From: Thermoanaerobaculales bacterium
Lineage (GTDB): Bacteria; Acidobacteriota; Thermoanaerobaculia; Thermoanaerobaculales; Sulfomarinibacteraceae
Length of the DNA stretch: 35,681 nt
Direction of reading: 5' to 3'
NCBI GenBank assembly: GCA_025456385.1
Contig: JALOKS010000002.1
Location: 1 to 35,681 of the forward strand
Shown piece after piece: positions 8,244 to 15,252 of this stretch (the stretch's first letter is position 1; every line of letters starts with the position of its first letter). The notes beneath the pieces are model-generated. The model was not told the origin of the DNA and made no database searches. It saw nothing but the letters and a program-made list of their open reading frames with translations. The translations under genes and the position numbers were made by a program.

Positions 8244-8470
8244 GGCCGCCCATCCGGGATCAAGGAGCAGGCACCAGGGAGCACCCGACCAGCCGCCCCA
8301 CCGGGAACAAGGAGCAGGGATCACGGAGCAAGGCAGAAGAACCGAATAGTCCCTGCCGACCCCTTGACAACCTGAGATCAGAATTTATGTGTTGCTGTTC
8401 CTTGCTCCTTGCTCCTTGCTCCCTGCTCCCTGCTCCCTGCTCCCTGCTCCCTGCTCCCTGCCCCCTGTTC
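8244..8470. repeat. Intergenic word-repeat element A (heptamer array with inverted copies and core)
   Basis: The 261-bp gap between troD and ribH holds no gene. Its right half is ten perfect-length 7-nt units (8401-8470): three CTTGCTC, five CCTGCTC, then CCTGCCC and CCTGTTC. The left half carries the same word in inverted orientation (AAGGAGCAGGCACCAGGGAGC; GGAACAAGGAGCAGGGATCACGGAGCAAGG). Two copies of the shared core sit beside it: GGCCGCCCATCCGGGA (8244-8259) and AGCCGCCCCACCGGGAA (8291-8307). The two halves could fold into a long imperfect hairpin. Confidence 0.85.
8364..8391 (+). promoter_or_regulatory. Predicted distal ribH promoter
   Basis: Consensus -35 TTGACA (8364-8369), a 16-nt spacer and TATGTG (8386-8391). 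The transcript would begin just before the heptamer array, placing the whole array in the ribH leader. Confidence 0.5.
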
Positions 8471-8474
8471 GCGG

Positions 8475-8480
8475 TACAAT
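8475..8480 (+). promoter_or_regulatory. Possible proximal ribH -10 element
   Basis: TACAAT lies 17 nt before the ribH ATG and directly after the heptamer array, with GGAGGGG between it and the ATG. The -35 region would fall inside the repeats and has no good match. Confidence 0.35.
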
Positions 8481-8497
8481 GGCGCTCCGGAGGGGCC

Positions 8498-8971
8498 ATG
8501 CAGGTCATCGAAGGACACCTCGACGCACAGGGGCTGCGGTTCGCCTTGGTGGTGAGCCGGTTCAACGAGGCCTTGACGAGCCGTCTCGAGGCCGGGGCCC
8601 TCGACTGTCTGCGTCGGCACGGCGCGGACGAGGAGCAGATCACCGTCGTGCGCGTGCCCGGGGCCTGGGAGATTCCGATGGTGGCCGCCAAGCTGGCGAC
8701 GGCCGGGGGCGTCGACGCCGTGATCAGCGTCGGTGCGCTGGTGCGTGGCGGCACGGCCCACTTCGATCTCATCGCGGCCGAGGTGGCCAAGGGCGTGGCG
8801 CAGGCCTCGATGAGCACCGGCGTCCCGATGAGCTTCGGCATCATCACCGCCGACACCCTCGAGCAGGCGGTGGAGCGCGCCGGCACCAAGATGGGGAACA
8901 AGGGCTGGGAAGCGGCGCTGGCGGCCATCGAGATGGCCCGCCTCTCGGAAAGGCTCGAGCGGAGGCGCTAG
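8498..8971 (+). CDS. ribH: 6,7-dimethyl-8-ribityllumazine synthase
   Basis: Penultimate step of riboflavin synthesis: it condenses 5-amino-6-ribitylaminouracil with dihydroxybutanone phosphate. The ATG at 8498 is preceded by GGAGGGG and gives 157 residues, the usual size; the track ORF from 8387 starts inside the tandem repeats and is too long. Motifs: [42 protein letters not shown] with the catalytic His, and [12 protein letters not shown]. The family forms pentamers or 60-mer capsids in the cytoplasm. It is followed by nusB after 46 bp, a very common ribH-nusB pairing, while ribA/B/D/E are absent. I see no FMN riboswitch in the leader. Confidence 0.96.
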   Translation: MQVIEGHLDAQGLRFALVVSRFNEALTSRLEAGALDCLRRHGADEEQITVVRVPGAWEIPMVAAKLATAGGVDAVISVGALVRGGTAHFDLIAAEVAKGVAQASMSTGVPMSFGIITADTLEQAVERAGTKMGNKGWEAALAAIEMARLSERLERRR

Positions 8972-9017
8972 TGCCGGCGGCCGTCATGCCAGGCCACCGT
9001 CGCGGGGGACCGCGCTA

Positions 9018-9431
9018 GTGGGGACCCGGCGGCGCTCGCGCGAGCTCGCCCTGCAGCTGCTGTACCAGAACGAGCTCACCGACGCCCCGCCGGAGGCGAT
9101 GCAGGAGGGCTTCGACGAGTGGCAGAGCGCCGCCGAAGGGGTTCGCGACTTCGCCGACCGTCTCCTTCGCGGCACTCTCGCGAGGCTCGCCGAGATCGAC
9201 GCCGAGCTCGGCCGGCAGACCACCCACTGGCGCCTCGAGCGGCTGGCGGCGGTCGACCGCAACATCCTGCGCCTCGCCATGTACGAGCTGATGTTCGAGG
9301 AAGGCACACCGCACGCCGTGGTCATCGACGAGGCGATCGAAATCGCCAAGAAGTACGGCGCGAAGGACTCGGGCCGCTTCGTCAACGGGGTGCTCGACGG
9401 CTTCGTCAGGCGGCGATCCCAGACGGGATGA
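9018..9431 (+). CDS. nusB: Transcription antitermination factor NusB
   Basis: RNA-binding antitermination factor that acts with NusE (S10) at boxA of rRNA operons. The 137-residue product starts at GTG 9018 after GGGGGAC. It shows the all-helical NusB pattern: RRSRELALQLLYQNEL at the start, VDRNILRLAMYELMF in the middle, and HAVVIDEAIEIAKKYGAKDSGRFVNGVLD at the end, the latter being the most diagnostic stretch. It sits downstream of ribH, as in many bacteria. Its TGA overlaps the ATG of the next gene (ATGA). Confidence 0.96.
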   Translation: MGTRRRSRELALQLLYQNELTDAPPEAMQEGFDEWQSAAEGVRDFADRLLRGTLARLAEIDAELGRQTTHWRLERLAAVDRNILRLAMYELMFEEGTPHAVVIDEAIEIAKKYGAKDSGRFVNGVLDGFVRRRSQTG

Positions 9432-10402
9432 GAGCTGCGGCCCTCGGGCTCGTTCTGCTCGCGGCGTCGCCGGCGGCAGCTGCCCAGGCCGTGTACCGGG
9501 TGCAGGCGCCGGAGCCGCCGCTGGCGACCGCCGCCAACGGGTACGTCCAGGAGGTTCGCGAGCTCGCCCCCGGTGACTACGAGGTCCGGGTGGCGACGTC
9601 GATCGACCCCATCGGCGCCACCGGCAGCTACGCCGAGGTGACGGCGGCGGCGCGGCCGGCGGTTCCAGCCGGCTTCCGGCTGCCGCCGTCGCTCGCCCGC
9701 CGTCTGGCCCCGGAGCTCGAGGCCTGGGAGGCAGCAACGGCGGTTCTCGGCTGGTCGGCGAGGCACCTGGCGGTCGACGACGCGGACGGTGGGCCGCAGG
9801 ATGCGGCCTCGGTCTTGGAGCGCGGCCGCGGCCGCTGCTCGGGCCTCGCCAACGCGACCGCGGCCCTGCTCCTGACCGCGGGCTTCGAGGCGCGCACGGT
9901 GAGCGGCGTCCTGGTCGCCGGCGGCGAGGTCATCCCGCACCGCTGGATCGAGTGCCGGCTGCCCGGGGCCGGATGGGTCGCGAGCGATCCGACCCTCGGC
10001 CTGTGGGTGGTGAGCGTGCGCCACGTGGCCTTCGGAGACACGGTGAGCGCCCCGCCGCGAGTCACTGTGCTGGCGCAGGATGAGGACGGGCTCGAGCGCC
10101 TGCCGCGCCGCGCCGGTCGCCTGCTCCGCCCCAACCGCGGCGCCGGTCTGGTGTGCCGCCTGCCGACCTCCGGGCCGGGTGCGGTCGCGGTGCTGCGGGG
10201 CGCGGGCGGCGAGGTGCGGCGGGCCCGCCTCGACCCGGAGGCGCGCTTCGAAGGCCTGCTGCCGGGGCGGTGGCTGCTCGAGGTCGAGCACGAGGGCGAG
10301 GTGGTGGAGCGCCGCGAGCTGGTCCTCAAGGCCGGCGATCTCCACACCTTCACGGTGCGGCCGGTCGCCGCCGGAGCACCCGCCGGCGGGGCGCTGCCGT
10401 GA
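9428..10402 (+). CDS. Exported transglutaminase-like (papain-fold) protein
   Basis: 324 residues, starting in ATGA overlap with nusB. The N-terminus MRAAALGLVLLAASPAAAAQA is a signal peptide, so it should act in the periplasm or outside. A transglutaminase-core domain (about 100-210) contains Cys137 in RGRCSGLANATAALLLTAGF, His171 in IPHRWIECRL and Asp187 in WVASDPTLG, a complete Cys-His-Asp triad. In bacteria this fold is usually a protease or amidase, or has unknown substrates, rather than a cross-linker. The C-terminal part (about 240-320) looks like a beta-sandwich resembling carboxypeptidase-regulatory domains. It overlaps the next gene by GTGA. I infer a role in envelope protein processing; nothing shows the substrate. 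Confidence 0.8.
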   Translation: MRAAALGLVLLAASPAAAAQAVYRVQAPEPPLATAANGYVQEVRELAPGDYEVRVATSIDPIGATGSYAEVTAAARPAVPAGFRLPPSLARRLAPELEAWEAATAVLGWSARHLAVDDADGGPQDAASVLERGRGRCSGLANATAALLLTAGFEARTVSGVLVAGGEVIPHRWIECRLPGAGWVASDPTLGLWVVSVRHVAFGDTVSAPPRVTVLAQDEDGLERLPRRAGRLLRPNRGAGLVCRLPTSGPGAVAVLRGAGGEVRRARLDPEARFEGLLPGRWLLEVEHEGEVVERRELVLKAGDLHTFTVRPVAAGAPAGGALP

Positions 10403-11709
10403 AACGCGCGGTGACCGGCAGCCTCGAGCACCTCGGGTCGGCGGAGCTGCTGCGCCTGGTCTCGGCGACCTCGCCGAGCGGCATCCTCGAGCTGAGAACC
10501 GACCGCGGGAGCCTGCGCCTCGAGGTCGACCGCGGGCGGGTGAGGGCGCCGAGCGCCGCCGAGCTGCAGCGTGCCGCCGGAGTGCTCGCGGGCCGCGGCG
10601 GGGACTTCAGGTTCCAGCCCTGTGCGGTCGCAGCCCTGGCTGGCGAGGCGCTGAGCCTCAGCGCCTTCGCCGAGGCCGCCGGCGCCGTCGACCACGAGCT
10701 GCGGCTCGACCGGCTGCTCGCCGCCGAGGGCGCCGACCGCGAGGCGCGGCCGCCGATCCATGTCCTGCCGCCAGCCCCCCCCGCCGACCCGCTCCGTGAC
10801 CTGCTGGCCGAGCTCGAGGCACAGGCCCCCGGCGAGCTCCACTTCGCCCGCATTGCCGTCATCGCGCAGGACCCGCGGCCGTGGCGGGGCGTGGTCCAGC
10901 AGGGGTGGCGGCGCCGCGGCTGGGAGACTTTCCTCGAACCGTGCTCGCCGGAGCTCGCGCTCGAGGGCTTCGACGTCCTCATCGTCCACCACCGGGACGC
11001 CTCGACGCGGATGCGGCAGGAGGCCGCCTGGCTCGACCTCGTCCGCCGAGCCGCCGCCGCCGAGCCGCCGGTTCCGGTGCTGTGGGTGGCGCCACTCGGC
11101 GATCCGGACTGGGTGCACCGTCTGATCGAGGCCGGGGTCGCGTTCCTGATGCCGGCGCCGGCGGGCGACGCCGGAAAGACGCTCGCGCGCTTCGCCGCCG
11201 ACCTGAGCAGGGTGGTCGAGCGTCAGCTGCAGGTGCCATCCACGCGGCCGGAGCCGGGCCTGCCGGCGGCGGTGTCGGAGCTCGTAGGCGCGCTGCTGTC
11301 GGCCTCCGACCCGGACCAGGGGCTGCGGTCCCTGCTGGTGCTCGCGTCCGAGAGCTTCGCCCGGGGCGCGCTGCTCGCGGTCACCGGGACGGAGATCCGT
11401 TGCCGCGCCGGCTTCGGCTACCCCTTGAACCGGAGCCTGGCCGCCCTGCCGCGCGGGATCGCCCTCCTCGAGCGGGTGATCCGGTCCGGCGAAGCGGTGC
11501 TGGAGCTCGCGCCGCGAACCGCCGGGGCCCTCCAGCTGGCAGCGGCCTGCGGCGTGTCGGAGCTGCCGGCGGCGACCGCCCTGATCCCGCTCGGCGGCGG
11601 CGAGGGGGTGGTCGGCGTCCTGGTCGCGGACCGCAACGGCGACGAGCTGCCCGAGCTCGCCGAGCTGGTCGTGCTGGCAGGTCGCCTGGGCGGTGTGGCC
11701 CTCGGCTGA
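10399..11709 (+). CDS. DUF4388 / receiver-like / GAF-like signalling protein
   Basis: 436 residues from a GTG that overlaps the previous stop (GTGA); the track version starting at 10153 is in the right frame but too long. Three parts can be seen. Residues 1-75 (GSLEHLGSAELLRLVSATSP...GILELRT...LRLEVDRGRVRAP) match the DUF4388 (PATAN) pattern common in Acidobacteriota and Deltaproteobacteria signalling proteins. Residues about 150-265 look like a receiver-type alpha/beta fold (IAVIAQDP...FDVLIVHHRDAS...VPVLWVAPLGD) but lack a clear phospho-acceptor Asp and Lys set. Residues about 285-436 resemble a GAF domain (GLRSLLVLASESFARGALLAV...LIPLGGGEGVVGVLVADRNG). There is no output domain, so it probably acts by protein-protein contact. 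It may partner the FHA-GAF regulator downstream. Confidence 0.65.
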   Translation: MKRAVTGSLEHLGSAELLRLVSATSPSGILELRTDRGSLRLEVDRGRVRAPSAAELQRAAGVLAGRGGDFRFQPCAVAALAGEALSLSAFAEAAGAVDHELRLDRLLAAEGADREARPPIHVLPPAPPADPLRDLLAELEAQAPGELHFARIAVIAQDPRPWRGVVQQGWRRRGWETFLEPCSPELALEGFDVLIVHHRDASTRMRQEAAWLDLVRRAAAAEPPVPVLWVAPLGDPDWVHRLIEAGVAFLMPAPAGDAGKTLARFAADLSRVVERQLQVPSTRPEPGLPAAVSELVGALLSASDPDQGLRSLLVLASESFARGALLAVTGTEIRCRAGFGYPLNRSLAALPRGIALLERVIRSGEAVLELAPRTAGALQLAAACGVSELPAATALIPLGGGEGVVGVLVADRNGDELPELAELVVLAGRLGGVALG

Positions 11710-11752
11710 GCAGCCGCCGCGCCGGTCCGGCCGCGCGGAAGTGTTCGGAAGA

Positions 11753-11781
11753 TTGACACCCGGGGCGCTGCGACCTAAGCT
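11753..11781 (+). promoter_or_regulatory. Predicted promoter for the FHA-GAF regulator
   Basis: Consensus -35 TTGACA (11753-11758), a 17-nt spacer and TAAGCT (11776-11781). It lies in the 177-bp gap before the FHA gene and implies a leader of about 100 nt. Confidence 0.45.
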
Positions 11782-11886
11782 CTTCCCGCAACACAAGGCG
11801 CTTCGGCAGCTTTGCGTCGTGAACGACCGGGCTCGGCGGCGTGCAGCCCGGTCCGCCGTGGCCGCCGATCCGGAGGAGGAGGGGGC

Positions 11887-13713
11887 GTGGCGACGCTGGT
11901 TATCGACACCGGGACCGGCTCCGAGCTCAGCTTCGAGCTCGAGGCGGAGGCGACGTCCATCGGCGCATCGAGCGGCAACGACGTGGTCCTGCGCGTTCCG
12001 GGCGTCGCCCCCAACCACGTGGTGCTGCGGCGCAGCGGCGGCCGCTACACCTTCCTCGGTCAGCAGCGGCAGGTGGTGCTGGTGAACGGCAAGCGGCGCG
12101 CCCGCGGCGTCATCGGCGAGGGTGACCGCATCCGCATCGGCACCGCCACCCTGTACATCCGCTATCCCGAAGCCCCGGCTGCCGAGTCCGCGGACGAGGC
12201 CGCGGCCGAGGTGTCCGCCGAGCTCGAGGCGCCGCCGCCGGCGGGGGCGGTCGAGTCCGAGCCGGTCAAGCAGCGCGCCGAGATCGTCCTGTTCAACGAG
12301 CCGCCGCGGTTGGCTGCGGCGCGTCGGAGCCTGCTCGGGGCGTTCCGGGAGGGGCCTCCGGCGGAGCTCTCCGAGAAGCTCGAGCTCTTTCTGGCGTCGG
12401 CCTTCCCGGGGCGGCGGGCGATGCTCGCCTGGCTCGACCAGCAGGGTCTGCTGCAGCCGGTCGTGGCGTCGTGGAGCGGCCCGTTGCCGCACCTGCCCCC
12501 GCGCACCTTCTCGGAGCTCGATCACGGCGACCGGCTCGCCGTGCTGCGCGGAAGCGGCCGTGAGCTGCTCATCTACCCGGTTCCCGGCGTGGCGCCCGAA
12601 ACCAGGATCTACGTGCTCGCCGAGTCCTCGCCGGACGAGCGCGAGGAGGACCGCACCCTGGTCGCCGAGCTCGCGGCGATGGTGGCCGCCCGCTGGCAGG
12701 ACTTCGTCGACTCGAGTGCGGTGCTGGGCCGCTGGGAGGAGGAGGCGCGGGCCAGGATCGAAGCCCGGTTGCCCGGCAGCTCACCCGCGGTGCGGGCCCT
12801 GCGCGACGGGATGCTCGCGGCCGCCCGCTCGCCCCGCCCGGTGCTGCTGTACGGCACACCCGGCTCGGGCCGCGCCTTTCTGGGCTCGCTGATCGCCTCG
12901 CTGCGACCGACCGGGCGGCCGTGGATCCGGGTCGTCCAGGTTCGCGGCGGCGACGATCGGCCGGTGGCGGCCGAGCTCTTCGGCTCGGAGACGGCGATCG
13001 GTGCGCGCGGCCTCGCCGAGCACGCGGGCGGCGGAGCGGTGGTGATCCGCGAGGTGCAGAGGATGTCGGCCGGTCTGCAGGCCGAGCTGGCGGCGGCGAT
13101 CGAGCACGACCTCGGTGTGGGCTACGGTGCGAAGGTGCGCTGGATCCTGACCGCCGACGCCGGCGGCATCGAGTCGAGCGGGGGTATCGAGTCCTCCCTG
13201 CTCGACCTGGCGCGCCGCCACCTGCTGCGGGTCCCCTCCCTCGAGGAGCGGCGGGAGGACCTGCCGCTCATCATCGTCCGCATGCTCGCCGCGGTGGGCG
13301 CCGAGCAGGGCAAGGAGATCCGCGGCATCGAGCTCGACACCCTCGACTCCCTGCTCGGCCACACCTTCGCCGGTCAGATGACCGAGCTCCTCGGCGAGCT
13401 GCGGCGGCTGGTCTCGGCCACCGCCGCCGGTGAGACGGTGCGCGGCGTGGTGCGCGGCGCGGCGGTGTCCGCCGAGCAGGCTCCCGCCGAAGCCGGTGCA
13501 CGGACGCCGGACGAGGTCGGGGTGCTCGAGGACGACGATCTCAAGGTGGTCATCCCGGCCGTCGAGCGCCTGCTCATCGACCGCGTCCTGCGCCGCGCGC
13601 GGGGCAACCAGAGCCGCGCCGCCCGCGAGCTCAACCTGTCGCGCGGCGCGCTGATCGCCAAGATCAAGGACTACGACATCCCGGACTACCGTTCGCTGCG
13701 CCGCAAGGGCTGA
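11887..13713 (+). CDS. FHA-GAF-AAA+-Fis regulator with degenerate catalytic motifs
   Basis: 608 residues from GTG 11887, preceded by GGAGGAGGA at 6 nt; the track start at 11812 is upstream of this site. Order: FHA 1-95, Pro/Glu linker, GAF-like 155-280, AAA+ like sigma-54 activators 295-530, Fis-type HTH 560-600 (RARGNQSRAARELNLSRGALIAKI). The activator core is eroded. Walker A reads GTPGSGRAF (Lys to Arg, no following Ser/Thr). The GAFTGA loop after ELFG is missing (SETAIGARGL). Walker B reads AVVIREV instead of hhhhDE. In the FHA domain the phosphate-binding Arg and Ser are Ala (IGASSGND, VAPNH). It should still bind DNA but not hydrolyse ATP or open sigma-54 promoters. A phase-independent regulator or scaffold is likely. 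Confidence 0.82.
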   Translation: MATLVIDTGTGSELSFELEAEATSIGASSGNDVVLRVPGVAPNHVVLRRSGGRYTFLGQQRQVVLVNGKRRARGVIGEGDRIRIGTATLYIRYPEAPAAESADEAAAEVSAELEAPPPAGAVESEPVKQRAEIVLFNEPPRLAAARRSLLGAFREGPPAELSEKLELFLASAFPGRRAMLAWLDQQGLLQPVVASWSGPLPHLPPRTFSELDHGDRLAVLRGSGRELLIYPVPGVAPETRIYVLAESSPDEREEDRTLVAELAAMVAARWQDFVDSSAVLGRWEEEARARIEARLPGSSPAVRALRDGMLAAARSPRPVLLYGTPGSGRAFLGSLIASLRPTGRPWIRVVQVRGGDDRPVAAELFGSETAIGARGLAEHAGGGAVVIREVQRMSAGLQAELAAAIEHDLGVGYGAKVRWILTADAGGIESSGGIESSLLDLARRHLLRVPSLEERREDLPLIIVRMLAAVGAEQGKEIRGIELDTLDSLLGHTFAGQMTELLGELRRLVSATAAGETVRGVVRGAAVSAEQAPAEAGARTPDEVGVLEDDDLKVVIPAVERLLIDRVLRRARGNQSRAARELNLSRGALIAKIKDYDIPDYRSLRRKG

Positions 13714-13723
13714 CGGCAGGGCG

Positions 13724-13760
13724 ACCCCGGACGGGCGGCGCACCCGGCTGCGCACGGGGT
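13724..13760 (+). terminator. Possible terminator hairpin after the FHA-GAF regulator
   Basis: Nested inverted repeat ACCCCG...GCGCA CCCGGC TGCGC...CGGGGT, 10 nt after the stop. It is GC-rich with no T-tract. Confidence 0.35.
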
Positions 13761-13786
13761 GGCGGTTCACCACGCACCCTGCCCGA

Positions 13787-13983
13787 CCCGTGTCCGTGCC
13801 CGTGCCCGTCTCCGTCTCCGGTGCCGTCCCCGTGCCCGGCTTCAGGTCCGGCGACCGCGGCGGGATCGGTGACCAGGTTCAGCTGTCGCCTGCCACCGGT
13901 CGCTGCTCGCGGGCCCTGCTCACCGACGCTGGCCGCTGGCCATCCATCCGGGCACGGGCACGGAGACGGACAGGGGCACGAGT
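13787..13983. repeat. Intergenic word-repeat element B (CCGTGC hexamers, inverted)
   Basis: The 366-bp convergent gap (13714-14079) holds no gene. Left arm: a 6-nt period run from CCCGTGTCCGTGCCCGTGCC to TCTCCGGTG (13787-13822). Right arm: the same words inverted, GGGCACGGGCACGGAGACGG onward (13950-13983), immediately after the shared core GGCCATCCATCCGGGCA (13938-13954). About 115 bp of unrelated sequence lies between. A short AT-rich run, GAAAATTCGAAATTCGAAAT, follows at 13996-14015. Confidence 0.8.
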
Positions 13984-14079
13984 GACCTCAGGTTGGAAAA
14001 TTCGAAATTCGAAATCGATCGATCACCACGTCACGGACAGCCGGGTGAGCCCGAGCTTCGAAGCTTCGCGCGCCGCCAG

Positions 14080-14703
14080 CTAGCCCTTCGTGCTCCTCGC
14101 CGAAGCGGTTTTCCGTGGCGCCTCGGCATCCGCTCGGGCGCCGACCATCGCGAGCACGGTGTCCCAGTTGAAGCCGAGCCAGATCAGGAACGGGAACGAG
14201 AAGCGGCCGGGAAGGTCGGTGAAGTAGCGCCCGAAGCCGAAGAGATTGCGCGCGAGCTCGGAGTAGTTCGCCTGGCTCCACTCGCCGAGGCCGAGGGCGT
14301 AGAGCGTCTTGACGTGGAACACGAGGTTGAGGGCCTGGGTGAGGTAGAGCACGCAGCAGCCCATGAACAGCCGCTCGAGCTGGCGGCGGCTGAAGGGGCG
14401 GGGGAGCGCGAGCGACAGGGCGAGGAAAACGATGAGGTTGAAGTGGATCTCGGTCAGGGCGAGGGCGGGAATTCCGGAGCTCGTCCTGAAGTCCGCGCGT
14501 CGCACCTCCGCGCGGTGGTCGGCGACCACCAGGCGCGTGACCCGCGGGTACTCATAGGCCCGGACGAGGGTCTGGGCGAGGCCGGCGACAGCGTGGTCGA
14601 GCACCGGCCGCAGCAGCAGCCAGAGCACGAGCGCGACGACGAGCGCCAGGGGCAGCCGACGCAGGAAGCCGGCGCGGGGGGCGGCGCCGGACGTCTTCCT
14701 CAC
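14080..14703 (-). CDS. Exosortase H-associated membrane protein
   Basis: 207 residues from a GTG that overlaps the xrtH stop (GTGA); the track start at 14751 would run far into xrtH. It is a membrane protein: a helix near residues 12-33 (RLPLALVVALVLWLLLRPVL), then a roughly 50-residue polar, probably extracytoplasmic stretch, then three further hydrophobic segments (IHFNLIVFLALSLAL, LFMGCCVLYLTQALNLVF, RFSFPFLIWLGFNW). This architecture and its tight coupling to exosortase H match the partner protein usually encoded next to XrtH. No catalytic motif is known for the family. It probably helps XrtH process or anchor C-terminally tagged exported proteins. Confidence 0.72.
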   Translation of the reverse strand: MRKTSGAAPRAGFLRRLPLALVVALVLWLLLRPVLDHAVAGLAQTLVRAYEYPRVTRLVVADHRAEVRRADFRTSSGIPALALTEIHFNLIVFLALSLALPRPFSRRQLERLFMGCCVLYLTQALNLVFHVKTLYALGLGEWSQANYSELARNLFGFGRYFTDLPGRFSFPFLIWLGFNWDTVLAMVGARADAEAPRKTASARSTKG

Positions 14704-15218
14704 GTCGCGCGGCGCCCGGGAGCCGCGATCAGCTCGGCCCAGGCGATCCACAGCGCGACCCCGGCCAGGATCACCACCGACTGCCAGACGACGATGTGCG
14801 CGTCGTTGAACAGCGCCGGGAAGTAGATCCCGATGTAGAACAGCGACACCACACGGACCAGGTTGATGACCTGGATCGCCAGCAGCCCGCCGACCACGCC
14901 GATCACCTTCGCCGACCAGCGGGCCGGGAAGGCGAGCACGCCCGAGATGAAGATCAGGCTGGTGATGAGGCCGTTGCAGCCGTTGAAGATGGTCACGGCG
15001 AAACGGGGCGAGCTGACGACGCAGCCGACGACCGTGGCCTGCTCGCCGAGGAGCCGCAGGGCCGACCCGGAGAGACGGGCGACGAAGGCGGTGTAGGGGG
15101 CGACGAGAGCCGTGTCCACCGGCCGCAGGGCGATGACGGTGAAGCTCGAGCCGAGGACGGCGAGGAAGAGGACGAGGAACCTCGCCTCCGGCCGGCGCCA
15201 GAGCTCGCCGAGCCTCAT
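14700..15218 (-). CDS. xrtH: Exosortase H (XrtH-type membrane transpeptidase)
   Basis: Multi-pass membrane cysteine transpeptidase that cleaves exported proteins carrying a C-terminal sorting tag (IPTLxxWG-CTERM class in known XrtH systems). The ATG at 15218 follows GAGGGGG and gives 172 residues (MRLGELWRRPEARFLVLFL); the track start at 15404 is far upstream. The catalytic set is complete: Cys81 in IFNGCNGLITS, Arg122 in INLVRVVSLFYIG and His141 in LFNDAHIVVWQS. At least five hydrophobic segments are visible. The partner gene overlaps its end, and the kinase gene ends 34 bp upstream, so all three may form one transcript. No protein in the window ends in a recognisable CTERM tag. Confidence 0.85.
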   Translation of the reverse strand: MRLGELWRRPEARFLVLFLAVLGSSFTVIALRPVDTALVAPYTAFVARLSGSALRLLGEQATVVGCVVSSPRFAVTIFNGCNGLITSLIFISGVLAFPARWSAKVIGVVGGLLAIQVINLVRVVSLFYIGIYFPALFNDAHIVVWQSVVILAGVALWIAWAELIAAPGRRAT

Positions 15219-15252
15219 GAGCGCCCCCTCGGGGACTTCCGATGGGCAGGTG

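Noticed and set aside
8401-8470. CRISPR array
   Set aside because: The units are 7 nt and contiguous with no spacers, and there are no cas genes.
8237-8497. FMN riboswitch before ribH
   Set aside because: No RFN-element conserved segments are visible; the leader is repeat sequence.
8387-8500. Repeated LLPAPCS peptide upstream of ribH
   Set aside because: It is the translation of the heptamer array. The RibH family starts at the SD-led ATG 8498.
9628-12525. 965-residue minus-strand ORF
   Set aside because: It is a shadow of the transglutaminase-like, DUF4388 and FHA genes. Composition is Arg/Gly/Ala-rich without domains, as expected from antisense high-GC codons.
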